Assembly: GCA_009843525.1 (NCBI GenBank)
Contig: VYDH01000018.1
Coordinates: 124,001-188,000, forward strand
From: Acidimicrobiales bacterium
Lineage (GTDB): Bacteria > Actinomycetota > Acidimicrobiia > Acidimicrobiales > Poriferisodalaceae
DNA length: 64,000 nt
Direction: 5' to 3'
Both the position numbers and the translations under genes were made by a program. Of the stretch, positions 35,149 to 43,261 are shown piece by piece. Position 1 is the first letter of the stretch; the number at the start of each line of letters is the position of its first letter. The notes under the pieces are model-generated. The model had not been told where the DNA came from. It did no database searches and was given only the letters and a program-made list of their open reading frames with translations.

Positions 35149-35840
35149 GGGGCGGAGCCCTCTCGCGTCGCCGTGATGAGTTGGGCGATGCCGCCGCTCA
35201 GCAAGATCCTGTCGAGGGAGCCGAATCCGGCATTGGCGAGTTGGGCCAGCAGCACCGGCGCCTCCGGCAGGTACGCCACGGACTCAGGCAGGTACCGGTA
35301 GGCGGACCTGCTGGAGAGCAGGCTGCCCACCGCCGGCACCACCTTGCCGAAATACACCCGGTGACCAGCCCGCAGCAGCGGGTTGGCCGGTTCGGCGACC
35401 TCGAGCAGCGCGATCCGGGCGCCAGGCCGGAGCACCCGGGCCAGCTCCGTGAAGAACGGTTCGAGGCTCGTGAAGTTCCGCAGTGCGAAGCCGCACGTCG
35501 CGCCGTCCAGCGACGCGCTGCGCACTCCGAGCCTGAGCGCGTCGGAGCGCACCAGGGGTGCAGCCGTGGTAGCCGCCGCGAGCATGCCTGCAGAGAAGTC
35601 GACGCCCACGGGCCGCAGACCGGCCGATTCAAGCTCGTTGCACAGGTCGCCGGTTCCGCATGCCACGTCGAGCACGGTTTCTCCGGGTGTCAGGCCGAGG
35701 GCCGCCACGGTGCGGCGCCTCCAGCGAGTATCGAGGCGGAACGTCAGCAGCCGGTTCAGCAGGTCATAGCGAGGTGCGATCTCGTCGAACATCTCCTCGA
35801 CGGCTTGGGCTTTGTCCTCGGGGCTGGGCAGCCGAGTCAC
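35145..35840 (-). CDS. menG: demethylmenaquinone methyltransferase
   Basis: A 231-residue UbiE/MenG methyltransferase, the last step of menaquinone synthesis. The SAM site is VLDVACGTGDLCNEL, with the family segments FDEIAPRYDLLNRLLTF, LDGATCGFALRNF and VLRPGARIALLEVAEPANPLLR. The GTG start at 35840 overlaps the stop of an upstream membrane-protein gene (GTGA); the longer open frame through that gene is not protein-like. Translational coupling makes expression dependent on the membrane protein. Confidence 0.92.
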   Translation of the reverse strand: MTRLPSPEDKAQAVEEMFDEIAPRYDLLNRLLTFRLDTRWRRRTVAALGLTPGETVLDVACGTGDLCNELESAGLRPVGVDFSAGMLAAATTAAPLVRSDALRLGVRSASLDGATCGFALRNFTSLEPFFTELARVLRPGARIALLEVAEPANPLLRAGHRVYFGKVVPAVGSLLSSRSAYRYLPESVAYLPEAPVLLAQLANAGFGSLDRILLSGGIAQLITATREGSAP

Positions 35841-36283
35841 GTGAACCAGACACGGCGATGACTGCGGCTCATCGGGTGAAACAGCAGCACCAGCAGCAGC
35901 GCGTCGAACATGAGACGCATGATCATGCCCAGCTCGAAGCTCACGCGGACACCCCACCACAGCGTCGCTACTGCCGCGTAGATTGCCGCAGCGGAGCACA
36001 GCCAATGGCCCCAACGACGCTCGTTGGCAGTGCCCGCGCCGCCTGCGATGTACCCGCCGGCGAGCAGAACGGTGACGGCCGGCGGAACAATACTGTCGCT
36101 CAGATCGGCTGCTGTGCGGTCGCTGGCGAACAGCGAGACGATGCCCTCGAAGATGTCGCGCGCCAGTTGCGAGTCGATGCGTGTGCCGAACAGGAACAGC
36201 AGCCCGGCCGAGAAGTAGCACAGCACCACGGCGCTCAGCAGCGTTTGTGGCTGGCTGCGGTTGAGCCACCGCATCTGGTTCAC
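35837..36283 (-). CDS. small integral membrane protein coupled to menG, function unknown
   Basis: A 148-residue protein with about four hydrophobic helices: LLSAVVLCYFSAGLLFLF, a segment around AVTVLLAGGYIAGGAG, AAAIYAAVATLWWGV and LMFDALLLVLLF. I do not recognise a family. A GTGA overlap with menG suggests the product works at the membrane with the quinone pathway, but this is inference from position only. I place the start at GTG 36283, six bases after a CACACT hexamer; ATG 36274 three codons later is an equal alternative. Confidence 0.7.
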   Translation of the reverse strand: MNQMRWLNRSQPQTLLSAVVLCYFSAGLLFLFGTRIDSQLARDIFEGIVSLFASDRTAADLSDSIVPPAVTVLLAGGYIAGGAGTANERRWGHWLCSAAAIYAAVATLWWGVRVSFELGMIMRLMFDALLLVLLFHPMSRSHRRVWFT

Positions 36284-36295
36284 CGGGCAAGTGTG
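36284..36295 (-). promoter_or_regulatory. possible leaderless promoter variant, CACACT
   Basis: CACACT (36295-36290, minus strand) lies 6 bases before GTG 36283 and faces the mshD promoter about 50 bases away. Confidence 0.35.
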
Positions 36296-36341
36296 GCACC
36301 TGTGCCAGCACGATCCCATCCACGGGGCTGAGCCGCAGCAT

Positions 36342-36354
36342 TAGCCTGCGCCCG
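36342..36354 (+). promoter_or_regulatory. leaderless promoter, TAGCCT
   Basis: TAGCCT (36342-36347) lies 7 bases before the GTG at 36355. Confidence 0.6.
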
Positions 36355-37113
36355 GTGAGTGTCGCAGCGAGTGCCGATCCCGTCATCTCGATCGGGGCCG
36401 ATCAGCATGGCGCGGTCCTAGAGGCCAATGCCGCACACTGGTCGCCCGGCGCATTGGCTGCAGCATTGCGGCTGCAGCTCCGCGACATCTCGGGGCCCCT
36501 GTCGGTCTGGATTGATCATCCGGACCACGACGAAGCAGACGGAGCCGACCTCACGCCGGCCGAGACTCGACTCGGGCGCGGGCTCGCAGAGCTTGGCCTG
36601 ACGTTCGAGCGCGACCTCTACCGCATGGAGCGATCGCTGCCGATGGATCAGCCCAGCGGCATCGAGACGCGTTCGTTCGTGGTCGGCCAGGACGAGCAGG
36701 CGTGGGTGGAGGTCAACAACCGGGCGTTCTCCTGGCACCGCGAGCAGGGCGGCTGGACGCTGGCCCAGGTTGCCGAGCGCCAAGCCGAGCCGTGGTTCGA
36801 CGCCGACGGCTTCCGGGTGTACGACATCGACGGCTACATCGCCGCCTACTGCTGGACCAAGGTGCACACCGATGAGGTCCCGCCGGTCGGCGAGGTGTAC
36901 GTCATCGCGGTTGACCCGCAGTATCACGGCCGCGGGCTCGGCCGGGCTCTGACGCTGGCCGGCTACGAGCATCTCGCCGATGCAGGCCTGACACGGGCGA
37001 TGCTCTACGTCGACGCCGACAACACGCCCGCCGTCACGCTCTACCTCGACCTCGGCTTGGAGGTGGCCGTGGTGCGTCGGCTGTTCACCGGCACCGGCCC
37101 GCTGAACTCGTAG
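36355..37113 (+). CDS. mshD: GNAT acetyltransferase, mycothiol synthase-like
   Basis: A 252-residue protein whose C-terminal GNAT domain closely resembles mycothiol synthase: FSWHREQGGWTLAQV, GEVYVIAVDPQYHGRGLGRALT with the acetyl-CoA P-loop, and LYVDADNTPAVTLYLDLGLE. MshD acetylates Cys-GlcN-Ins in the last step of mycothiol production. Canonical MshD is about 300 residues with two GNAT halves; here the N-terminal half is shortened. The name is therefore likely but not certain. rlmN follows after 14 bases. Confidence 0.8.
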   Translation: MSVAASADPVISIGADQHGAVLEANAAHWSPGALAAALRLQLRDISGPLSVWIDHPDHDEADGADLTPAETRLGRGLAELGLTFERDLYRMERSLPMDQPSGIETRSFVVGQDEQAWVEVNNRAFSWHREQGGWTLAQVAERQAEPWFDADGFRVYDIDGYIAAYCWTKVHTDEVPPVGEVYVIAVDPQYHGRGLGRALTLAGYEHLADAGLTRAMLYVDADNTPAVTLYLDLGLEVAVVRRLFTGTGPLNS

Positions 37114-37127
37114 CAGGCTGAGCAGCC

Positions 37128-38219
37128 GTGACAGCCCCCGGCGCCGATCCCTCGCTCGGCGATCTGAGCCGCGCGGAACTCGGGGAACTGCTCGACGGCG
37201 AGCCGGCCTACCGGCTGGACCAGGTGTGGGACGGCCTGTACCGCCAGCGTCGCCCGCTGTCTGAGCTCACCAATGTGCCCAAGAGCCTGCGACAGGCCAT
37301 CGGCGAACTGCTGCCGCCCGCGCTGACACTCGTCCGCACCCAGTCGGCAGACCGAGGCACCACCACCAAGCACCTGTGGTCGCTGCGTGACGGCCACCTA
37401 GTGGAGTCGGTGCTGATGCGCTACCGGAACTGGACGACGCTGTGCATCAGCAGCCAAGCCGGCTGCGCGATGGCGTGCAGCTTCTGTGCAACAGGCCAGG
37501 TGGGATTCGACCGCAACCTGAGCGTGGGCGAGATCGTCGAGCAAGTGCTGGGCACGTTGCAGGAGACAGGCTCAAACGATCGGTCCGCCTCCGGCGGAGC
37601 CATCAATATCGTCTTCATGGGCATGGGCGAGCCGCTCGCCAACTACGAGGCGGTGTGGGCAGCGGTGGAGCGGTTCCACGGCGACATGGGCATCGGCGCC
37701 AGGCACATCACGGTGTCGACCGTCGGGGTCATTCCCGGCATCGAGCGCCTTGCAGCAGCAGCGCAGCCGGTCAACCTGGCGGTCTCGCTGCATGCCGCCA
37801 ACGACCGCCTGCGCAACCGCATCGCGCCCATCAATCGCACGTACCCGCTGCGTGATCTGGCGCGCTCGCTGGCCGACTATCGCCGCGCCAAGCGACGGCG
37901 CATCAGCTTCGAATGGGCGATGATCGGCGGCGTCAACGACACCGACCGCGACGCGGCCGAGCTAGCTGCGTATGCACGTCCGCTGGCGGCCCACGTCAAC
38001 CTCATTCCGCTGAATCCCACACCGGGGTACGGCCACCAGCCCTCGCCAGCCGGGCGAATCGAGCACTTCGCCGCCGAGCTGTCGTCCCATGGTGTGAATG
38101 CCACCGTGCGCCAGAACCGCGGCACGTCGATCGACGCCGCCTGCGGTCAGTTGCGCGCCGACAAGCTCGTCTCGATTGGCAGACACGGTCGCGGCGCACG
38201 CGCTCGGGCGGAGCGCTAG
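37128..38219 (+). CDS. rlmN: 23S rRNA (adenine2503-C2)-methyltransferase
   Basis: A 363-residue radical-SAM enzyme. The [4Fe-4S] motif CAMACSFC is intact, GEPLANYE is the SAM-binding GGEP-like loop, and the second catalytic cysteine is in QNRGTSIDAACGQL. RlmN methylates A2503 of 23S rRNA and A37 of some tRNAs. The GTG start lies 14 bases after mshD, and the nth gene follows 10 bases after its stop, so mshD, rlmN and nth form one likely operon. Confidence 0.95.
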   Translation: MTAPGADPSLGDLSRAELGELLDGEPAYRLDQVWDGLYRQRRPLSELTNVPKSLRQAIGELLPPALTLVRTQSADRGTTTKHLWSLRDGHLVESVLMRYRNWTTLCISSQAGCAMACSFCATGQVGFDRNLSVGEIVEQVLGTLQETGSNDRSASGGAINIVFMGMGEPLANYEAVWAAVERFHGDMGIGARHITVSTVGVIPGIERLAAAAQPVNLAVSLHAANDRLRNRIAPINRTYPLRDLARSLADYRRAKRRRISFEWAMIGGVNDTDRDAAELAAYARPLAAHVNLIPLNPTPGYGHQPSPAGRIEHFAAELSSHGVNATVRQNRGTSIDAACGQLRADKLVSIGRHGRGARARAER

Positions 38220-38228
38220 ACACTCGCC

Positions 38229-38870
38229 ATGGCCAAGCCGCGATCGCCGAAGGGGCGCGCCCAGCGAACCCACGAGCGGCTCAAGGACGAGTACGAGGCT
38301 GTCTGCGAGCTGGAGCATCGCAACCCATTCGAGCTGCTGGTGGCGACGATCCTGTCTGCGCAGTGCACCGATGCTCGTGTCAATGCCACCGTTCCCGGGG
38401 TGTTCGCGAAGTATCCCGACGCCGAGGCGCTGGCTTCCGCCGATCTCGATGACCTCGAGGAGCTGGTGCATCCCACCGGCTTCTTCCGCAGCAAGGCGCG
38501 CAACCTGCAGGGAATGGCCCGCCGGCTGCTGGCCGACCACGGCGGCGAGGTGCCGACCAGCCTGAAGGACTTGGTGAAGCTGCCAGGTGTCGGTCGCAAG
38601 ACCGCCAATGTCATCCGGTCGGTGGCGTTCGACCTGCCGGGGCTGCCGGTGGACACCCATGTCGGCCGCTTGGTGCGGCGCCTCGGCATCACCGCCGAAG
38701 AGGATCCGGTCAAGGTAGAGCTGGCCTTGAACCCGATGATCCCCCAGTACGAGCGGGGCGACTTCAGCCTGCGCTTGATCCTGCACGGCAGGCGCGTCTG
38801 CTCGTCCCGCAAGCCCGCATGCGACGACTGCGTGCTCAACGACTTCTGCCCGAGCGCCTTCGCGGCCTGA
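38229..38870 (+). CDS. nth: endonuclease III (DNA glycosylase/AP lyase)
   Basis: A 213-residue base-excision-repair enzyme that removes oxidised pyrimidines and nicks abasic sites. The helix-hairpin-helix is LPGVGRKTANVI with the catalytic lysine, the catalytic aspartate is in PVDTHVGRL, and the [4Fe-4S] cluster ligands follow the C-x6-C-x2-C-x5-C pattern at the C-terminus. The length is normal. It is third in the mshD-rlmN-nth run. Confidence 0.95.
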   Translation: MAKPRSPKGRAQRTHERLKDEYEAVCELEHRNPFELLVATILSAQCTDARVNATVPGVFAKYPDAEALASADLDDLEELVHPTGFFRSKARNLQGMARRLLADHGGEVPTSLKDLVKLPGVGRKTANVIRSVAFDLPGLPVDTHVGRLVRRLGITAEEDPVKVELALNPMIPQYERGDFSLRLILHGRRVCSSRKPACDDCVLNDFCPSAFAA

Positions 38871-38924
38871 ACCGTCACCGACGCCGGCTGTGGTGCGAAT
38901 GCCAGACCCAAGAGGTGCGACCGA

Positions 38925-39842
38925 ATGACTGAGCCAGCGAATCCCGGCAGCGGCACGGTGCGCAGGTCATCGCACTTCGTGCCTGGCGCGAACGAGCGGA
39001 TGTTGGAGAAGTCGATCGCGACTGATGCCGACAGCCTCGTGCTGGATCTCGAAGATGCGGTCACACCTGACAACAAGGACAGCGCCCGCACCACGGTCGC
39101 AGGCTGGCTGGCCGATGTCGACTTCGGCGCCAAGGAGCGGGTGGTTCGGATCAACCCGCTCGACACCCCGTGGTGCGCTGCCGATGTCGCCGAGACGATG
39201 GTGTCGCCGCCAGACGCCTACCTGGTGCCGAAGGTCAACAACGCAGCCGAGGTCGTCGAGCTCGACAGCATGATCGCCCGCTGGGAGCTGGAGCACGGCC
39301 ACCCGCCCGGCGGCGTGGTGCTGCTGGTGCTGGGAACCGAGACGCCTCAAGGGCTGCTGAACATCGGCGAGCTCGCTCGCCATGACCGGGTGGACGCGCT
39401 GAGCTGGGGTGCCGAGGATCTCTCGGCGGCCATGGGCTCGAAGGCCAACCGGGATGCGACGGGGGCGTACCTGCCGGTGTTCGAGTACGCCCGGGTCATG
39501 TGCCTGGTGGGCGCCACGGCGTGGGGCAAGCAGCCGCTCGACACGGTGTTCGTGGACTTCCGCGACGACGAGGGGCTGGCCGTCGAGTGCACTACATCAG
39601 CAGCGATGGGATTCACCGGCAAGATCACCATCCACCCCGCCCAGATCGACATCGTCAACGCCGCGTTCACGCCCAGCGAGGCCGAGATGGCCGACGCTCG
39701 GGAGCTGCTCGAGGCATTCGCCGAGGCCGAATCGGCGGGCTTGATGGCGTTCGCTCACAAGGGCCAGATGGTGGACGTGCCGCACCTGACCCGCGCCCGC
39801 AAGATCGTGGCAACAGCGGAGGCCATCGCTAAGCGCTCCTGA
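38925..39842 (+). CDS. HpcH/HpaI aldolase / citrate lyase beta-like CoA-ester lyase
   Basis: A 305-residue CitE-like protein. The (beta/alpha)8 barrel motifs are RRSSHFVPGANERMLEKS, DSLVLDLEDAVTPDNKDSAR, VVRINPLDTPW, the metal-binding Glu in VLLVLGTETPQGL, and GFTGKITIHPAQIDIVNAAF. Members cleave or form malyl-, citramalyl- or methylmalyl-CoA. An AGAGG sequence precedes the ATG by nine bases. It lies 54 bases after nth in the same direction and may have its own promoter. Confidence 0.9.
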   Translation: MTEPANPGSGTVRRSSHFVPGANERMLEKSIATDADSLVLDLEDAVTPDNKDSARTTVAGWLADVDFGAKERVVRINPLDTPWCAADVAETMVSPPDAYLVPKVNNAAEVVELDSMIARWELEHGHPPGGVVLLVLGTETPQGLLNIGELARHDRVDALSWGAEDLSAAMGSKANRDATGAYLPVFEYARVMCLVGATAWGKQPLDTVFVDFRDDEGLAVECTTSAAMGFTGKITIHPAQIDIVNAAFTPSEAEMADARELLEAFAEAESAGLMAFAHKGQMVDVPHLTRARKIVATAEAIAKRS

Positions 39843-39923
39843 ACTCTTCGCGGGAGCGGATGCAGGCAAGGCAACCCGGCTCGTCGCGGTGCATTGCCGT
39901 CGGCGCATCGGCGCGCCGCAAGG

Positions 39924-40112
39924 TCAGCGAAGCGCGTCCGTGGCCTGCGCCAGGCGACGGCGAGCCATCCGCAGCGAGCGTTCCACCTCGTAGAGCTCCA
40001 CGCCGACATCCTCGTGCGGTGTGCCCATCAGCTCGTCGGCAGCCTGCGACACGCGGTTGCCCAGCTCGCCCACAGCCGTCTCGATCGACGACAGCTCCGC
40101 AGCACTGATCAC
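39924..40112 (-). CDS. small helical protein of unknown function
   Basis: A 62-residue, probably alpha-helical protein (ISAAELSSIETAVGELGNRV ... YEVERSLRMARRRLAQATDAL) rich in Glu, Arg and Leu, compatible with a coiled coil or a small helical bundle; I recognise no family. An in-frame ATG at 40130 exists, but the TAGCGT hexamer at 40125-40120 overlaps it and stands exactly seven bases before GTG 40112, so the shorter leaderless form is preferred. It is divergent from hisD. Confidence 0.6.
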   Translation of the reverse strand: MISAAELSSIETAVGELGNRVSQAADELMGTPHEDVGVELYEVERSLRMARRRLAQATDALR

Positions 40113-40125
40113 CCGCGGCACGCTA
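40113..40125 (-). promoter_or_regulatory. leaderless promoter, TAGCGT
   Basis: TAGCGT (40125-40120, minus strand) lies 7 bases before GTG 40112. Confidence 0.55.
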
Positions 40126-40176
40126 GCCATCGCTCGAGCTGCCCAAAATCGCAGCAGTGGCGATCAGGGGCGAAGG

Positions 40177-40189
40177 TACCCTCGGCGCC
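40177..40189 (+). promoter_or_regulatory. leaderless promoter of the his operon, TACCCT
   Basis: TACCCT (40177-40182) lies 7 bases before GTG 40190. It decides the hisD start against the in-frame GTG at 40157. No leader peptide, T-box or attenuator can fit, because transcription would begin at the start codon. Confidence 0.6.
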
Positions 40190-41506
40190 GTGCTGGAGCG
40201 GCTGGACCTGCGGGGCCTCGGCGATGAATCGGGCGATGCGCTTGCCGGTCTGTTGCCGCGCCCGCAGGCGGGCGACGCGGTGTCGCATGACGCAGTCCGT
40301 CGGCTGATTGACGAGGTTCGCAACGGCGGCGACGCTGCTGTGCGGGAGCTCACGGCCCGCTTTGACGGCGTCGATGTCGCTGACACGCTGGTGCCGGTTG
40401 CGGAGCTGTCTGCAGCTTGGGATCGGCTGTCGCCTGGCTTGCGCTCGGCGATGGAGACCGCCCACCGGCGCATCTTGGAATTTCACCAATCCGAGGCCGC
40501 CATCGGTCATGTCTATGAGCGTGACGGCGTCGCGGTTCGGTCGGTCAGCCAGCCGGTGGATCGGGCCGGCATCTATGTGCCGGGTGGCCTGGCTGCCTAC
40601 CCGTCCACCGTGTTGATGACCGTGCTGGTTGCCCGCGCTGCGGGCGTCGACGACATCGTGCTCTGCTCGCCGCCTGGTCCCGACGGCGACCTCGCCGCAC
40701 CGGTGCTGGCCGCGGCGCACTTGTGCGGAGTTACTGAGGTACACCGGGTGGGGGGCGTGCAAGCTGTCGCGGCGCTCGCGTACGGCACCGAGACGATCCG
40801 GCCCGCCGATGTCGTGGCCGGGCCCGGAAATGCCTGGGTGGCCACCGCCAAACAGCTCGTGGCCAGTGACGTGGGCGTGGCCTCGGCGTTCGCCGGACCT
40901 TCGGAAATCGTGGTGATCGCCGACGCGACCTGCCCGCCGGCCGCGGCAGCGACCGACGTGGTGCTGCAAGCCGAGCACGGCCCCGGCGGGCGCGCCTGGC
41001 TGGTCACCTGGGACGACGAGTGCGCCGAGGCCGTCTGCAGTGCCATCGGTCAGATCGTCGACCTGTCGCCCCGCCGGGTGGAGACGCTGGCCACGCTGAA
41101 GGCTGACGGATTCGTGTGCCTCGTGGATGGGCCAGCGCAGGCTGCCGACGTCGCCAACTTCGTCGCACCCGAGCATCTCCAGCTCATGTGCGAGTGTGCC
41201 GAAGATCTCGTCAGCAGCATCCGTCATGCTGGCGCCGTATTCATCGGGCCCTGGGCACCCGCATCGGTCGGCGACTACGTGGCGGGGCCCTCGCATGTGC
41301 TGCCCACCGCCGGCACGGCCCGCTTCGCTGGAGCGCTCACCACCGACGACTTCACCAAGCGGATGCACGTTGTGGATGTGTCCGAAGCCGGCTTCGACCA
41401 GCTTGCGCCTGCGGTGGCTGAACTGGCCGAGGCCGAGGGCCTGTGGGCGCACGCTGCCTCAGTGTCGCGCCGCAAGGAGTGGACCACCACAGGAGTGCGG
41501 CCGTGA
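40190..41506 (+). CDS. hisD: histidinol dehydrogenase
   Basis: A 438-residue zinc and NAD-dependent enzyme that oxidises histidinol to histidine in the final two steps. Family segments are VDRAGIYVPGGLAAYPSTVL, VVAGPGNAWVATAKQLV, FAGPSEIVVIAD and the C-terminal YVAGPSHVLPTAGTARF. The open frame begins at 40157, but the TACCCT hexamer puts the start at GTG 40190, giving a normal length. It is the first gene of the cluster hisD-C-B-H-A-F. hisG, hisE and hisI are absent here and must lie elsewhere. Confidence 0.95.
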   Translation: MLERLDLRGLGDESGDALAGLLPRPQAGDAVSHDAVRRLIDEVRNGGDAAVRELTARFDGVDVADTLVPVAELSAAWDRLSPGLRSAMETAHRRILEFHQSEAAIGHVYERDGVAVRSVSQPVDRAGIYVPGGLAAYPSTVLMTVLVARAAGVDDIVLCSPPGPDGDLAAPVLAAAHLCGVTEVHRVGGVQAVAALAYGTETIRPADVVAGPGNAWVATAKQLVASDVGVASAFAGPSEIVVIADATCPPAAAATDVVLQAEHGPGGRAWLVTWDDECAEAVCSAIGQIVDLSPRRVETLATLKADGFVCLVDGPAQAADVANFVAPEHLQLMCECAEDLVSSIRHAGAVFIGPWAPASVGDYVAGPSHVLPTAGTARFAGALTTDDFTKRMHVVDVSEAGFDQLAPAVAELAEAEGLWAHAASVSRRKEWTTTGVRP

Positions 41507-42576
41507 AGCCGCCGGTGCGCGACGACCTGCGCCTGCTCGACGGCTACCACTCGCCCCAGATCGACGTCGAGGTACGGCTCAACACCAATGAGGCGCCGGT
41601 GGGGCCGCCGCCGGAATTCGCCGACGCCCTCGCTGCGGAGCTGTGCAACGTCGAATGGCACCGCTACCCGGACCGCACGGCCGCTGCCCTGCGGGCCGAC
41701 CTTGCCGAGCTGGCAAGCACCGAGCCGGAACGCATCTTCGTGGCCAACGGCTCCAACGAGGTGCTGCAAACACTGTGCCTCACCTACGGAGGGGCAGGTC
41801 GCAGCGTCGCCACATTCGAGCCCACCTACGCCATGTACGGCCAGATCGCGCGAAGCACCCAATGTGCGCTCGTCGAAGGCGAGCGCCACGCCGACGGCAG
41901 CGTGAGCGTGTACGAGCTGGAGCGGGTCATCGAGCGGCACCAGCCGTCGATCGTGTTCCTGTGCTCGCCCAACAACCCCACCGGCACACCGGAGCGCATC
42001 GAGGTGCTCAAGCGAGCGCTGGAGATCGCACCGGGCCTCGTAGTGGTCGACGAGGCCTACGGGCAATTCGCCGACTGGAGCGCCATCGACCTGTGCGACG
42101 GTGCCGGGGGCCCCGACAACTTGGTCGTGACGCGCACCTACTCGAAGACGTGGGCGATGGCCGGAGCGCGGTTGGGCTACGCCGTCATTCCGGCGGGCAT
42201 GGCCGCAGAGTTCGAGAAGGTGGTGCTGCCGTACCACGTCGACACCGTCAAGCAGATCGCCGGACGTGTGGCGCTGCGCTTCACCGACGACATGGAGCAG
42301 CGCGTAGCTGCGATCGTGGCCGAGCGGGAGAGGATCGAGGCCGCGCTGAGCGGGATGGGCCTCGATGTGTGGCCCTCGCAGTCCAACTTCATCCTGTTCC
42401 GCACAACGGCCAGCGGGCACAGCGGCGACGACGTCTGGCAGGCGCTCGTGGACCGATCAGTGCTTGTGCGGAACTGCTCAGGGTGGCCCCGACTGGCCGA
42501 TTGCCTGCGTGTGACAGTGGGAACCCCGCCCGAGAATGATCGCTTCCTTGAGGCGCTGGCTGAGATTGTCTCGTGA
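41503..42576 (+). CDS. hisC: histidinol-phosphate aminotransferase
   Basis: A 357-residue fold-type I PLP aminotransferase. The substrate and PLP segments are VRLNTNEAPVGPPPEF, ANGSNEVLQTLC, FLCSPNNPTGTPE and VTRTYSKTWAMAGARLGY with the Schiff-base lysine. It transaminates imidazole-acetol phosphate to histidinol phosphate. The GTG at 41503 overlaps the hisD stop (GTGA) and has an AGGAG ribosome site seven bases before it; the longer open frame would begin inside hisD. Confidence 0.95.
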   Translation: MKPPVRDDLRLLDGYHSPQIDVEVRLNTNEAPVGPPPEFADALAAELCNVEWHRYPDRTAAALRADLAELASTEPERIFVANGSNEVLQTLCLTYGGAGRSVATFEPTYAMYGQIARSTQCALVEGERHADGSVSVYELERVIERHQPSIVFLCSPNNPTGTPERIEVLKRALEIAPGLVVVDEAYGQFADWSAIDLCDGAGGPDNLVVTRTYSKTWAMAGARLGYAVIPAGMAAEFEKVVLPYHVDTVKQIAGRVALRFTDDMEQRVAAIVAERERIEAALSGMGLDVWPSQSNFILFRTTASGHSGDDVWQALVDRSVLVRNCSGWPRLADCLRVTVGTPPENDRFLEALAEIVS

Positions 42577-42657
42577 ACATGCGATGGCGAGGGTGCGAAA
42601 CCTGCGTCGGGGCCGCAGGCTGATGTGGCCGAATCTGAAACACCCAGAGAGTGCACC

Positions 42658-43251
42658 ATGACTGCTCGAACTGCCACCGTGCAGCGGAACACCAAAGAAA
42701 CCCGGATCGACCTCACGCTCGACCTCGACGGCTCCGGCCAGAACGACATCTCGACGGGCCTGCCGTTCTTCGACCACATGGTCGCCCAGCTCGCCAAGCA
42801 CGCCCGCTTCGACCTGCAGCTGCGCACCGTGGGCGACCTCGAGATCGACGCCCACCACACGGTGGAGGACACCGGCATCGCGCTCGGCGAGGCGATGCGG
42901 CAGGCCTGGGGCGACAAGGCCGGGGTGCGCCGCTTCGCCTCTTATGTCGTGCCGCTGGACGAGGCGGCGGTCGAGGTGGTGCTGGATCTGTCCGGCCGGC
43001 CATTCCTGCACTACGACATCGAGCCGCCCGGCGAGAAGATTTTGGGCGATCCGCCCTTCGACCCGCAGCTCTGCGAGGAGTTCTGGCGCGGCCTGGTCAT
43101 GTCGGCCGGCATCACCCTGCACCTGGTGATGCTGCGCGGCCGCAACACCCACCACATCATCGAGGCCAGCTTCAAGGGTGCTGCGCGGGCCTTCTACGAC
43201 GCCATCCGCGTCGCCGACGACGTGCTGCCCTCCACCAAGGGCGTCCTGTGA
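42658..43251 (+). CDS. hisB: imidazoleglycerol-phosphate dehydratase
   Basis: A 197-residue monofunctional dehydratase with the Mn-binding histidine clusters DAHHTVEDTGIALGEA and NTHHIIEASFKGAARA and the conserved FFDHMVAQLAKH. It has no phosphatase domain, so histidinol-phosphate phosphatase must be encoded elsewhere. The ATG at 42658 is chosen because it gives the normal N-terminus (MTARTATVQRNTKETRIDL); an upstream codon at 42625 is less suitable. Gap to hisC is 81 bases. Confidence 0.95.
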   Translation: MTARTATVQRNTKETRIDLTLDLDGSGQNDISTGLPFFDHMVAQLAKHARFDLQLRTVGDLEIDAHHTVEDTGIALGEAMRQAWGDKAGVRRFASYVVPLDEAAVEVVLDLSGRPFLHYDIEPPGEKILGDPPFDPQLCEEFWRGLVMSAGITLHLVMLRGRNTHHIIEASFKGAARAFYDAIRVADDVLPSTKGVL

Positions 43252-43261
43252 AGGACGTCAG

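Noticed and set aside
40130-40132. The in-frame ATG at 40130 as start of the small gene divergent from hisD
   Set aside because: A TANNNT hexamer overlaps it and is positioned exactly for the GTG at 40112.
40130-40177. A leader peptide, T-box or attenuator before the his operon
   Set aside because: The TACCCT element places transcription at the hisD start codon, and no run of histidine codons or T-box core is visible.
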